Notes: generated by a model from the letters alone, not told the origin. Counted from the stretch's first letter, positions 1 to 6,780 are shown. The stretch: 64,000 nucleotides of DNA from Pseudoalteromonas arctica (GCF_012927645.1 NZ_JABBMT010000008.1:1-64000); one strand, 5' to 3'. Made by a program: numbers and translations.

Positions 1-49
1 TGACACATTAATGTAACAGGCCAGATCTTCTTATGTTGGGTAACAAACG
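1..49 (-). CDS. IS3-family transposase OrfB, N-terminal end only (cut by window edge)
   Basis: Reading leftwards from about position 49 on the minus strand, in a frame different from OrfA, the peptide KYSFVTQHKKIWPVTLMC is visible. This is the typical start of an IS3-family OrfB (the DDE integrase subunit). It begins right after the OrfA stop in another frame, as expected for the frameshifted OrfA/OrfB pair of these elements. The catalytic domain lies outside the window, so I cannot say whether the element is intact. Confidence 0.6.
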
Positions 50-55
50 AATATT

Positions 56-349
56 TTACTTCGTTTCTTTGGCAAAGAAGACCGTCGCTTTTTTTAAGAT
101 TTCACGCTCCATCTCTAAGCGTTTGACTTGAACTTTTAATTTACGTATTTCTTCTTGCTCAGGTGTTAACTTACCGTTACCCCTAAAAGCTTGGCCATCT
201 TCATTTGCTTCTTCTTTAATCCAGCGACCAAGCATTTGAGGGCTAACACCTAAGTTTCTACTAGCCTCAGCAACACTAATATTTTGATCTCTGACTAAAG
301 AAATTGCATCAAGTTTAAATTCTTTGGTATATTTTTTACGTTTTGTCAT
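56..349 (-). CDS. IS3-family transposase OrfA (HTH subunit)
   Basis: A 97-residue protein with an N-terminal helix-turn-helix (about residues 8-48, starting YTKEFKLDAISLV and including VAEASRNLGVSPQMLGRWIKE). It is followed by a leucine-zipper-like coiled coil (about residues 62-90, EEIRKLKVQVKRLEMEREIL). This is the classic architecture of IS3-group OrfA, which binds the terminal repeats and is joined to OrfB by a frameshift. The length is normal for the family. OrfB begins immediately downstream and leaves the window at position 1. Confidence 0.93.
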   Translation of the reverse strand: MTKRKKYTKEFKLDAISLVRDQNISVAEASRNLGVSPQMLGRWIKEEANEDGQAFRGNGKLTPEQEEIRKLKVQVKRLEMEREILKKATVFFAKETK

Positions 350-371
350 TTCTGTTCTCCAGTTAAGCTTA

Positions 372-400
372 TTATGTCTTAACTGGGGTAGTCGAATCCA
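372..400 (-). repeat. Probable terminal inverted repeat of the IS3 element
   Basis: Read on the minus strand from position 400, the sequence starts TGGATTCGACTACCCCAGTT, about 50 bp before orfA. IS3-family ends start with TG and often contain a CTACCCC-like core, so this is the likely orfA-proximal end. The other end is outside the window, so neither the repeat match nor a target duplication can be verified here. Confidence 0.55.
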
Positions 401-404
401 TTAA

Positions 405-690
405 ACCACGTCAACAAAGCTCTCTGAGGTCATAGATATAAATTATTCAACTTTCAATAACCTTCTTCAAAATAATGGCGACTTTAAAATAGCGATTAAG
501 AATTCTCATATTGGGGCACACCAATCAACTAGGTTTTTGTCAAAGCCAAAAATAGAAACAAGTGCTGATATATGTGGTATTTATGCTGTGCTTTGTGACG
601 TCATAATAAATTTGGAAAAAACAGAATTGACATCTCTTAACATTGTAAAAGTAACAGAGTTAGATATGAATCAATTCTTTGCTGAATAAA
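405..690 (+). pseudogene. 3' remnant of an unrecognised gene cut by the IS3 element
   Basis: An open frame with no start codon of its own runs from just outside the IS end (a stop codon lies at the junction) to a TAA at about 688-690. The peptide of about 95 residues includes NNLLQNNGDFKIAIKNSH, STRFLSKPKIETSADICGIY and a tail ending DMNQFFAE. I do not recognise the family. Its 3' end lies about 55 bp from the innermost L-end TnsB-like site, so it was probably cargo at the L end of the left Tn7-like element. Confidence 0.45.
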
Positions 691-743
691 GATCATTTTC
701 TTTCATTGCTGCTAAACGCTTTTAGCAGCCGCCTAGATAACTT

Positions 744-893
744 GTCAGGATGAAGCTTTATTGTATGGTATAAATGAAAACTTTATATAACCCCTAGCTC
801 AGTATGAAACTTTATTTATCCACATTATAGTTTCTCATTCAATATACAGAGCCTACAGCCCTACTTAGTATGAAACTATATTGCAGGGTGACA
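744..893 (-). mobile_element. Tn7-like transposon end, L-type (dispersed TnsB-like sites)
   Basis: Three copies of a TnsB-like site occur in minus-strand orientation at 866-883, 800-817 and 746-763, about 54-66 bp apart; the outermost reads CAATATAGTTTCATACTA. The terminus, read inwards from 893, is TGT then 8 bases then AATATAG. Published Tn7 ends have TGT, 8 bases, AATAAAG at the same spacing. Widely spaced sites are the signature of a Tn7 L end, so this is the L end of an element extending left. A weaker site-like stretch lies at 771-789. Confidence 0.72.
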
Positions 894-898
894 TCTGT
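894..898. repeat. 5-bp spacer between two Tn7-like ends (presumed target duplication)
   Basis: Exactly five bases, TCTGT, separate the terminal TGT of the left-going end from the terminal TGT of the right-going end. Tn7-family elements duplicate 5 bp of target. This length therefore fits one copy of a duplication between two tandem insertions. The partner copies are not visible in the window. Confidence 0.55.
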
Positions 899-967
899 TG
901 TGGCTTAGGAATATAGTTTCATACCAAACAATAAAGTACATCCCAAACAATAAAGTTTCATACTAAA
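899..967 (+). mobile_element. Tn7-like transposon end, R-type (packed TnsB-like sites)
   Basis: The end starts TGTGGCTTAGG followed by three TnsB-like sites in the same orientation at 909-925, 928-944 and 947-965, with a regular 19-bp period. The innermost reads ACAATAAAGTTTCATACTA, close to the TnsB sites of Tn7. Tight packing is the signature of a Tn7 R end. A hairpin follows at once, as it does in Tn7, and a tnsA remnant transcribed away from this end lies at 3123, which is the expected polarity. Confidence 0.75.
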
Positions 968-1011
968 AAGAGTCATAAGCCGACAGCTTTAGGCAGCTTA
1001 TGACTCTTTTT
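965..1011. terminator. Perfect 16-bp hairpin, bidirectional terminator at the transposon end
   Basis: Arms at 965-980 and 996-1011 are perfect reverse complements (AAAAAGAGTCATAAGC and its complement), giving an A-run before and a T-run after the stem. It should insulate the element from outside transcription in either direction. Confidence 0.8.
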
Positions 1012-1141
1012 ATTTTAATATACACATTAATTTTTAGTGGTAATTACCTAGGGTTATCAAGGTTTGCTTTGTCGGCTTGCACAAAAGGTTTAAATTCTCC
1101 ATGTGTAATAACTGTTTTACTTAGTGCTTTTTAGTGGTGAT
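1012..1141. other. Non-coding stretch inside the Tn7-like element
   Basis: AT-rich sequence between the terminator and a possible small gene. I see no ORF, repeat or further TnsB-like site in it. Confidence 0.4.
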
Positions 1142-1258
1142 TTATGTATCACTTATTAAGTAAGCTCGGTTACTTTCTGATTTTGATTTGTTCACTAACC
1201 CTAAGTGATAATCCATTTCATGAGCTTCGCTAAAATTTACAAAACCCCAATCATTCAT
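1142..1258 (-). CDS. Possible 38-residue protein, unknown
   Basis: A short minus-strand ORF (MNDWGFVNFSEAHEMDYHLG...) with a purine-rich ribosome-binding stretch (AAAAGGAAAAG) a few bases before its ATG. It ends AYLISDT. It lies between the transposon-end terminator and the WYL regulator, on the same strand as the latter. I do not recognise it, and its size makes chance possible; the upstream Shine-Dalgarno is the main support. Confidence 0.35.
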   Translation of the reverse strand: MNDWGFVNFSEAHEMDYHLGLVNKSKSESNRAYLISDT

Positions 1259-1496
1259 CAGCTTTTCCTTTTATAGTTAATATGCAAATTTGCACATAAA
1301 TTATACTAGATATATGCATTGTCTAATTCAAGAGTAATTAGCATTACATTAGATGAAAGAGTATTATCCTAGAACTGAGGCTTAAGTTCTTTAATGCCTA
1401 CCACCTACTCGAAAAAGTAAAAACAATTAAATTAGCCATGTTTTTCTGAATTTTAAATAGTAATACTCTTTATTTTACATGCTTTAGTGACTGCTT
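1259..1496. other. Intergenic, nothing firm
   Basis: About 240 AT-rich bases downstream of the WYL regulator. No credible ORF or strong hairpin was seen. Confidence 0.4.
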
Positions 1497-2390
1497 TTAT
1501 AAGTAATCTTTGAGCATGCTTCTATTTTTTAAAAGAAAATTATAGTAACGACCTTCATTAATTCCTTCGGATTTATCAACTAACCATTGATTGCAGAGAA
1601 GCCAAATTAAAGCGCCTCTTTCAGTCAAAACTATCTCGTTCTGATTATCTTGCATGCCATAATCACGTCTAATTGCAGCTTTTAAACCGTCACTTAATTC
1701 AGGGTGTAACTCGAGCAATACTGCTTGCATGGAGTTCCATTTAGCATCATGGTTCAGTAATTCATACGATTGAGCTGCTTGGTTTTTATCGTTAAGGGCT
1801 TTTATATTACAAGCTCTAGAAAAATTAAAGTTCTTAAAATTGTATCTTTTCGTGCTTGATCTATCGTAAGCCCTAAAGAGCCAATTCTTTCCATCAGAGA
1901 TAAGAGTTAGTGGGACTAGCTCCCTAGCCTCATGGTTATCACTATTAGCTGATATATACTCACAGCTTATAGCATGTTGATTGAACATTGCTCTAGTAAT
2001 TTTCGAAACTTGCTCTACTTCTAACTGCTCAGGTACTTTTCCAATTCGAGCGTACTTCAATACTGGTTTATCTAGTAATCGATTTTTATTGAAGCCATGG
2101 GATAACATGCCTAATGCAGTTTCAGCATCCATAGCTATGATAGGGGTGTAAGATTCGTTACATATTACATTCATTTTTCTACTTCTATCATAGACCATAT
2201 TGTCTTTTTTTAATTCATGGTATTGAGATAGTAGCCTAGATGAGGAAGCTTCAGCTAAGTTAAAAGCTTCCGCTAAATCTGTTCTCTGGATGATGCCTGT
2301 AAACCTAAGTTTAAAATCAACAAATGCAAGCCTCTCCGCGCTTGAACCAAACTCTTCTACTAATTTGGCGTACTCATACGTTATTGCCAT
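1497..2390 (-). CDS. WYL-domain transcriptional regulator, BrxR/CapW-like
   Basis: 297 residues. The N-terminal part (about 18-75; RLAFVDFKLRFTGIIQRTDL, then EASSSRLLSQYHELKK and YDRSRK) matches the winged HTH of the BrxR/CapW group. The WYL domain follows (about 135-200), with ISCEYIS, ELVPLTLISDGKNWLFRAYD and the basic patch expected of a ligand-sensing WYL fold, then a C-terminal extension that dimerises in this group. Known members are repressors of phage-defence operons (BREX, CBASS) that bind inverted repeats at their own promoters. Inverted repeats lie upstream here. No BREX or CBASS effector is adjacent, only two tiny ORFs, so its target is unclear. It sits inside a Tn7-like element. 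Confidence 0.85.
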   Translation of the reverse strand: MAITYEYAKLVEEFGSSAERLAFVDFKLRFTGIIQRTDLAEAFNLAEASSSRLLSQYHELKKDNMVYDRSRKMNVICNESYTPIIAMDAETALGMLSHGFNKNRLLDKPVLKYARIGKVPEQLEVEQVSKITRAMFNQHAISCEYISANSDNHEARELVPLTLISDGKNWLFRAYDRSSTKRYNFKNFNFSRACNIKALNDKNQAAQSYELLNHDAKWNSMQAVLLELHPELSDGLKAAIRRDYGMQDNQNEIVLTERGALIWLLCNQWLVDKSEGINEGRYYNFLLKNRSMLKDYL

Positions 2391-2446
2391 GGTTATTTCC
2401 TTTTAGTTCTTATTTTAACAACATCAAAAAAACATCACATATCATT

Positions 2447-2474
2447 ATTATACGTGTTTTTTGTTTTTTAGCAA
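2447..2474 (-). promoter_or_regulatory. Sigma-70-like promoter of the WYL regulator
   Basis: On the minus strand, TTGCTA (2474-2469) and a perfect TATAAT (2452-2447) are separated by 16 bp. The pair lies 57 bp upstream of the regulator's ATG. Confidence 0.5.
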
Positions 2475-2481
2475 AAAAACA

Positions 2482-2500
2482 AAGATCAATGTTTGATCTT
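2482..2500. promoter_or_regulatory. Candidate operator of the WYL regulator
   Basis: Perfect 8-bp inverted repeat AAGATCAA (2482-2489) and TTGATCTT (2493-2500) with a 3-bp spacer, next to the -35 hexamer of the WYL promoter. Two more TTGATCA half-sites follow around 2527-2560. The site lies between the divergent WYL gene and the 57-residue ORF, so a bound dimer could control both. BrxR/CapW proteins bind such repeats. Confidence 0.5.
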
Positions 2501-2585
2501 TTAAATTTTCAGAGGTAGTATGTATTTTGATCAATAGTATTCATGGTTGATCAGCTAAATTATTCTATTTTTAAAGGAAGTTAAC

Positions 2586-2759
2586 ATGGCTAAAAATGCA
2601 CCTTATGGTGATGGTAAGCGCATCGGCCCTGTAAAAGAACGATCTCAGTTTCAAACTCCTTCAGGATTGTGGGCGAAGCGAGATTCTAACACAGGGCAAA
2701 TTATGGATGTAAAAATGGATGGAGAGCCATTTAAGGGGGTAAGAAGAGAGAGAAAATAA
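2586..2759 (+). CDS. Conserved-looking 57-residue basic protein, unknown
   Basis: A small ORF with a strong ribosome-binding site (AAAGGAAG) before its ATG. The product, starting MAKNAPYGDGKRIGPVKERS and ending FKGVRRERK, is glycine-rich and strongly basic, with no signal peptide or membrane segment. It is divergent from the WYL regulator with the operator-like repeats between, and is followed directly by a terminator-like hairpin. I cannot assign a function. Confidence 0.65.
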   Translation: MAKNAPYGDGKRIGPVKERSQFQTPSGLWAKRDSNTGQIMDVKMDGEPFKGVRRERK

Positions 2760-2761
2760 AA

Positions 2762-2783
2762 AAGACCTATATCAATAGGTCTT
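2762..2783. terminator. Hairpin after the 57-residue ORF
   Basis: Inverted repeat AAGACCTAT (2762-2770) and ATAGGTCTT (2775-2783) with a 4-base loop begins 3 bp after the stop codon. The A-run on its left favours termination on the minus strand; on the plus strand the T-run is weak. Confidence 0.45.
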
Positions 2784-2843
2784 CGTATCAACTGGTAGTG
2801 CAGGGCGGCAACCCTGTTCTAAATTTTAGAATATAACCAATAC

Positions 2844-2880
2844 CCTTGACTATAATTCCAATTTGTATGGTTAGTCAAGG
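2844..2880. promoter_or_regulatory. Inverted repeat upstream of the 45-residue ORF
   Basis: Arms CCTTGACTA (2844-2852) and TAGTCAAGG (2872-2880) are perfect complements flanking 19 bp. The repeat ends 23 bp before the ATG of the next small gene and contains a TTGAC -35-like hexamer, so it may be an operator. Confidence 0.35.
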
Positions 2881-2903
2881 AGATTGGTTTAAGGAATTTT
2901 CAA

Positions 2904-3041
2904 ATGAAGAAAAAAGAACCTAAAGATTCAAATCAAGAAGAGATTGAATACATTTATCGACCTTATATTACAGTTAAAGGCAAAAAAATTACAAGAAAGA
3001 ATGGTGGAATGTTTCGAATTCCAATAAAAAAGGCTGCTTAA
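2904..3041 (+). CDS. 45-residue basic protein next to tnsA, unknown
   Basis: A short ORF preceded by AAGGAA at a normal spacing. The product starts MKKKEPKDSNQEEIEYIYRP and continues with a basic tract (VKGKKITRKNGG) before ending IPIKKAA. No membrane segment is present. It lies 80 bp upstream of the tnsA remnant on the same strand. Its role is unknown. Confidence 0.6.
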   Translation: MKKKEPKDSNQEEIEYIYRPYITVKGKKITRKNGGMFRIPIKKAA

Positions 3042-3068
3042 TGTAGTCTGTTTCTTTTACTTAAATGG

Positions 3069-3122
3069 AATATACCGTTATGGCTTATAAAGAAATAATC
3101 GTATTAGTTATAGCGGTATATT
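3069..3122 (+). promoter_or_regulatory. Inverted-repeat operator candidate at the tnsA start
   Basis: AATATACCG (3069-3077) and CGGTATATT (3114-3122) are perfect 9-bp complements, and similarity extends to 12 of 13 positions. The right arm ends at the base before the tnsA ATG, so a bound protein would block expression. Transposase operons are often repressed this way; the cognate regulator is not identifiable here. Confidence 0.45.
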
Positions 3123-3483
3123 ATGTCTAGGAAGATTGGTCATACTGAGGCCCAATATAGTAAATGGATTAAAGAAGGGCGCGGCTCAGGCGAGCATCAA
3201 GATTATAAACCTTGGTTAACCGTTTACGATGTACCATCCGACGGTCGTGTGCACCGTGTTTTTGGTTATAAGTCCAAGCGAACACACCATTTATTATCTT
3301 ACCTCGAACTTTCAATGTTTTACTTGCTTGAATGGCGTTCAGATGTGCTGCAAGTAAATGAGCAATTTTCGCTTGATCGTGAAATAACGGTAGAGTTAGC
3401 TGAATCTGCGATCAAAAACACCCAAATGTTCGGAGGGCGATAAACACCTGTCCAGCGACTTTTACTTACTTCATGATTATTAA
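3123..3483 (+). pseudogene. tnsA: Truncated, frameshifted tnsA (Tn7-type transposase endonuclease subunit)
   Basis: The intact frame gives 106 residues with the hallmark TnsA N-terminus: TEAQYSKWIKEGRGSG, DYKPWLTVYDVPS, HHLLSYLELSMFYLLEW. It stops after FGGR. Shifting frame by one base at about 3438 continues the homology (DKHLSSDFYLLHDY), which supplies the SSDF motif holding the second catalytic acidic residue. The frame then ends at 3481-3483. The downstream part carrying the catalytic lysine and the C-terminal TnsC-interacting domain is missing. TnsA nicks the 5' ends during Tn7-family cut-and-paste; this copy cannot be functional. No tnsB or tnsC follows. Confidence 0.85.
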
Positions 3484-3614
3484 TAAGAAATATCATTAAT
3501 TCTGCGTAAAACTCTGCCTTAAAATAGGGGAATGTGCACTTTACTACAGGTTTGGTTCTGCATGCAGGAGTAAGTGCATATTTGCTCTAAGATAGGCTCG
3601 GTACTTACTTAAAC
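3484..3614. other. Junction between tnsA remnant and chromosomal genes
   Basis: About 130 bp without an ORF. I looked for a second set of TnsB-like sites (the missing L end of the right-hand element) and did not find one, so the element appears deleted on this side. Confidence 0.4.
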
Positions 3615-4322
3615 TTAATAGCTAAATTTAACCTCTGCTTTTCTTTTTAACTGGCTAGCAACGTTTTCAGCAAATTCAAAGGTGTTAAAGTTGTCCTTAA
3701 AGTAGGAAATATCATCCCGTTCAATGTAAGTGCTGTCTAACACTTCTCTAAAATCTAGAATATCTTTTAGGTTCTCAGTGTTTACATCATACTTGCCCCA
3801 TGCATTGGCTTTACCATCAGCGCCTCTGTCGTAGGCTAGTCCTTTCATCATTACATCGGGTACTTGTTTGGCTAATTCTAAAAGTTCAGTGTTTTCATTC
3901 AGTTTTTCTTCAAGAAAAGCTTTGCTTTCGTCACTGATAGGGCCATTCACAACCAGTTGGCCGCCTTCGTCAACAGAAAAGCCCCAATCCTGTTTAGCTA
4001 GCTGTGGATCTGATTTTTGCAGTTCGCTCATAAAGTCTTGGTAATGAGATTGCATATCTCTGAATAAACTGGGTAGTTCACCAAAATAAAGTGTTTGCGA
4101 CACCTTCGCAAACCGATCTGGTTCGTACACGCTCACAGAAGTGACTTCAACATTGTGCAGGTTTTGGTTGTTAGCAAGGGCTGGTTCATTGCTGATATCG
4201 CTTGGGGCATGCTGTTGTTTGGCTGCAGTGTTGAGCTCTTCAGTAATAGGCTGCTTGCTGTCTGTTACTTGCTTTGTCGTGCTGAGTTGGGCCTGATTAA
4301 TGGCTGAGTTAGCTATCTTCAT
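3615..4322 (-). CDS. Uncharacterised protein, 235 residues
   Basis: Not recognised. The N-terminal 70 residues are low-complexity, rich in Gln, Asn, Thr and Ser (MKIANSAINQAQLSTTKQVT...). The rest is acidic, with aromatic patches (LYFGELPSLFRDMQSHYQDF, DISYFKDNFNTFEFAENVAS). There is no signal peptide or membrane segment. The start follows an AAGGAATATGTT ribosome-binding region. It is a single-gene unit with no clear partners and resembles structural or secreted-substrate proteins more than enzymes, but that is only an impression. Confidence 0.75.
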   Translation of the reverse strand: MKIANSAINQAQLSTTKQVTDSKQPITEELNTAAKQQHAPSDISNEPALANNQNLHNVEVTSVSVYEPDRFAKVSQTLYFGELPSLFRDMQSHYQDFMSELQKSDPQLAKQDWGFSVDEGGQLVVNGPISDESKAFLEEKLNENTELLELAKQVPDVMMKGLAYDRGADGKANAWGKYDVNTENLKDILDFREVLDSTYIERDDISYFKDNFNTFEFAENVASQLKRKAEVKFSY

Positions 4323-4430
4323 AACATATTCCTTATAAGCGAAGAGGTCTTATTTATCGGTAGGTCCTTATATTACTTTAGTAAAATTTAACATTTTTTT
4401 CATTTACACCAAGTAACTGAAAATAAAAAC

Positions 4431-4454
4431 AGAGCAGTGCTTGCACACTGCTCT
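4431..4454 (-). terminator. Rho-independent terminator of the PPC-domain gene
   Basis: AGAGCAGTG (4431-4439) and CACTGCTCT (4446-4454) form a 9-bp stem 15 bp after the stop codon of the minus-strand gene, followed in that direction by a T-rich run. Confidence 0.75.
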
Positions 4455-4468
4455 TATAATTCAAAGAA

Positions 4469-5824
4469 TTACGATGGGTTGCTGCTCACTAAATCTTGAT
4501 CGCATAAATGACTAAACCAGACGTACTCGACGTTGTCACCGCCAACTCCGAGTCCAACAGAGTGTGGTACTTCCAGTCGCCACACACCATACACCAAGTC
4601 AGTATCCCATATATTTTTGTAGCCTAAGCTATATTCTGTATGTCTTAGCGTTAGATCGCTATAACATGAACCTAAGTTTATTGTGCCTGAAACTACACCG
4701 ATACTGTTAGAAACCATCTCATAGTCTGTATATTCAATGACACCTTCAGGCTCTCTAATGTCTTGGTCAAACTTCAGTACAGCGCTTGCGCCTTCAATTG
4801 GTTGACCCGTCGAGTCTTGAAGTGTAATGCCCCAAGTGAGCTTGCGATAAGCTTGGGTTGTCGCATAAGGTAGGTTAGAAACGAATGATGAATAAGGCAC
4901 ACGGTTTACATTGCTTTCACCGGAGACATAATGATTCGATGCCGACACTACTTTGCTGCCGAATGTGAGTGCGTAATAATTGTTTGGATTAACAGGCAGC
5001 GCTAAGTTGGGACGAACTCTGACATAAATTTCCTGATTGGGCTGTAAGTTGCCCAATGTATTATCGGCGTTTATGGTAAAGGTTTGCCAACCAGCGCTAT
5101 AGTATTCCACAATCCACTCATCTAAATTGTTATCAGAGAAATTAAGTAGCACATCTTGGCCTCGTACCGCGGTGAATTTATAGATATCTATATCAGTCGC
5201 TGAATCCATATTGGCACTGATCTTATGCTGTTTGTCTGCTAACACAGTGGCCGTTGCAGCTGTATCATTAAACTCATAATCATCTAACTCAGTCGTCACA
5301 GCTGCGCCAAAGTTAAATGCCGCACCGGTGGATTCTTGTGCCTCCATAAACCAGTAGTAATGTCCCGGAACGGTCAAAACAACAACTGTTTCATCGGCAT
5401 TTGCGGCATTACTCGAGGTGCCTAGAGTTGTGTAGGTATTATCTTCATTGTGTCGTATGATGCTGAGATCAATGTTGTTTCCGGTTTCTTGATTGAGTAG
5501 TAAGGCTGTTGTCTTGCTGCGTTCAGTAATTTCAAAATGGTAGCAGGCCGTGCCGCCAACATTTAAGCCAGATAAAGTATACAAATTGCCAGTAGCAAGC
5601 GTTGGGCATTGTGGCGTAATACTGGTTGTTGACACCTCGGTATTTGCCACACTGGACAGCGCTTTTTTATTTCGTTTTTTAGCGGTATTAAAGGTGAGCT
5701 TTTTTTGCGAGAGTTTGACTTCTCCCGCTGGTTTTAAATTCAGTTCTTGTGAACCCACTTGCGCGTGTGCATACAGTGCTGAAGTTAATGCGGTAGTTGA
5801 CAATAAAACCATGGTTTTTTTCAT
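4469..5824 (-). CDS. Secreted protein with pre-peptidase (PPC-like) domains
   Basis: 451 residues with a Sec signal peptide (KKTMVLLSTTALTSALYAHAQ). Two regions look like PPC beta-sandwich domains: about 75-175 (GTACYHFEI..., ending PGHYYWFMEA) and about 178-290, which has the typical opening DDYEFNDTAATATVL and the DIDIYKFTAVRGQDVLL strand. The C-terminal part, about 330-440, has an Ig-like segment (KLTWGITLQDSTGQPIEGASAVL). PPC domains usually accompany secreted peptidases, but no protease motif is present here. It is probably a periplasmic or exported binding protein. The gene stands alone. Confidence 0.75.
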   Translation of the reverse strand: MKKTMVLLSTTALTSALYAHAQVGSQELNLKPAGEVKLSQKKLTFNTAKKRNKKALSSVANTEVSTTSITPQCPTLATGNLYTLSGLNVGGTACYHFEITERSKTTALLLNQETGNNIDLSIIRHNEDNTYTTLGTSSNAANADETVVVLTVPGHYYWFMEAQESTGAAFNFGAAVTTELDDYEFNDTAATATVLADKQHKISANMDSATDIDIYKFTAVRGQDVLLNFSDNNLDEWIVEYYSAGWQTFTINADNTLGNLQPNQEIYVRVRPNLALPVNPNNYYALTFGSKVVSASNHYVSGESNVNRVPYSSFVSNLPYATTQAYRKLTWGITLQDSTGQPIEGASAVLKFDQDIREPEGVIEYTDYEMVSNSIGVVSGTINLGSCYSDLTLRHTEYSLGYKNIWDTDLVYGVWRLEVPHSVGLGVGGDNVEYVWFSHLCDQDLVSSNPS

Positions 5825-5861
5825 ACGTTATTTTCCTTATTTTGTATTCAATTTCATATAA

Positions 5862-6180
5862 ACATTATCTCGTTTTTAGCACAACCTACTGTTAATCAAT
5901 GGTGTTCCTATTAAGGGGTGATTGTTGAGTGATTTAAAATTAATCGGTGTTATTTTGGCTTTTTTAATGGGTATAGATAAGATTAATGTTGTTAAAATTA
6001 AAATAAGTGAAAAATTATAAAAATTTCATTTGCTTTTCATAGCAGGGTTTTAAATGAGTTGTTTGTTACTTTATCGGGTTTATGGTGAAGGCAAATAAGC
6101 GACGGTTGTAACGCTTGAGAATGCAAAAGGATGCTTAGTGGGCCTTGCTGATCAAAGTGTGAAATTCTTATCAATCATGG
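5862..6180. other. Intergenic region, nothing firm
   Basis: About 320 AT-rich bases upstream of the PPC-domain gene and downstream of the toxin remnant. A short hydrophobic frame near 5925-6020 (KLIGVILAFLMGIDKIN) lacks a good start, and I do not call it. Confidence 0.4.
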
Positions 6181-6191
6181 CATTTTTGGTT

Positions 6192-6304
6192 TCAACTACC
6201 AATGTTCTGATACCACTTATCGAATTGGTTTAATTCTGCTTGGCCTTTAATTGCAGCTGCAACTACATGCCTATCATCTTGATCGGGCAAGCTTAGTCCG
6301 TTAA
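6192..6304 (-). pseudogene. 3' remnant of a PIN-domain (VapC-like) toxin
   Basis: Immediately after the antitoxin gene, in another frame, about 37 codons read GLSLPDQDDRHVVAAAIKGQ then AELNQFDKWYQNIGS and stop. LPD-DDRHV-AAAI is the conserved C-terminal acidic motif of PIN-domain toxins of this family. The first two thirds of the toxin, including its first catalytic acidic residues, are missing, so the RNase is inactive. Confidence 0.7.
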
Positions 6305-6757
6305 TTAATAGCCCATATCCACTTCTTGGTCTAATGCAGATAATTCAGCAAGTGATGCTAAACGCTGCTCTTCTAGGCGTTGTTTATATTGCATAAGATC
6401 GGCAAAAGCGACTTTCCTACGATTTCCCGTTCGAGTAAATGGGATTTCTTGTGAATCAAGGAGTTTTATAAATGTTGGACGTGACATATTCAGCATATCA
6501 GCACCTTCTTGCGTTGTTAGCTCTGCATGAATAGGGGTGATGCTAACGGAGTTACCTTGCCCTAATTGAGTAAGTACTTCGATCATCATATTTAATGCGC
6601 TTGCAGGAATTGTTACTTCGTGAGATTTACCTAGTTGATCAACCACGTTAATTCTTTGCGCCTCACCATTGGCTTGTATAACAGCTGATAGCTCTTGGCT
6701 ACCAAGTTTAGCGAGCGCTATTTCTTTAGCACTGGGTAATTTTGTAGCTGTGTTCAT
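6305..6757 (-). CDS. Orphan antitoxin with excisionase-type HTH
   Basis: 150 residues. The C-terminal part, about 83-130, is an excisionase/MerR-type helix-turn-helix (LTTQEGADMLNMSRPTFIKL, then IPFTRTGNRRKVAFADLMQY). The N-terminal part resembles the neutralising region of antitoxins that precede PIN-domain toxins. The normal partner just downstream is reduced to a fragment, so the gene is an orphan. It may persist as a DNA-binding autoregulator or as an anti-addiction factor against homologous toxins on incoming elements; that is inference. Confidence 0.82.
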   Translation of the reverse strand: MNTATKLPSAKEIALAKLGSQELSAVIQANGEAQRINVVDQLGKSHEVTIPASALNMMIEVLTQLGQGNSVSITPIHAELTTQEGADMLNMSRPTFIKLLDSQEIPFTRTGNRRKVAFADLMQYKQRLEEQRLASLAELSALDQEVDMGY

Positions 6758-6780
6758 TTTTCTCTCTTACTATTGTCGAG

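Noticed and set aside
744..967. Iterons of a plasmid-type replication origin
   Set aside because: The repeats form two oppositely oriented groups with TGT termini, Tn7-like spacing and a tnsA remnant nearby. No rep gene or DnaA-box cluster was seen.
744..967. CRISPR array
   Set aside because: Repeat units are only 17-19 bp, change orientation and have irregular spacing on the left side. No cas genes are present.
2324..2518. 64-residue plus-strand ORF over the WYL promoter
   Set aside because: It overlaps the WYL gene start and its promoter, and its composition looks like a shadow frame.
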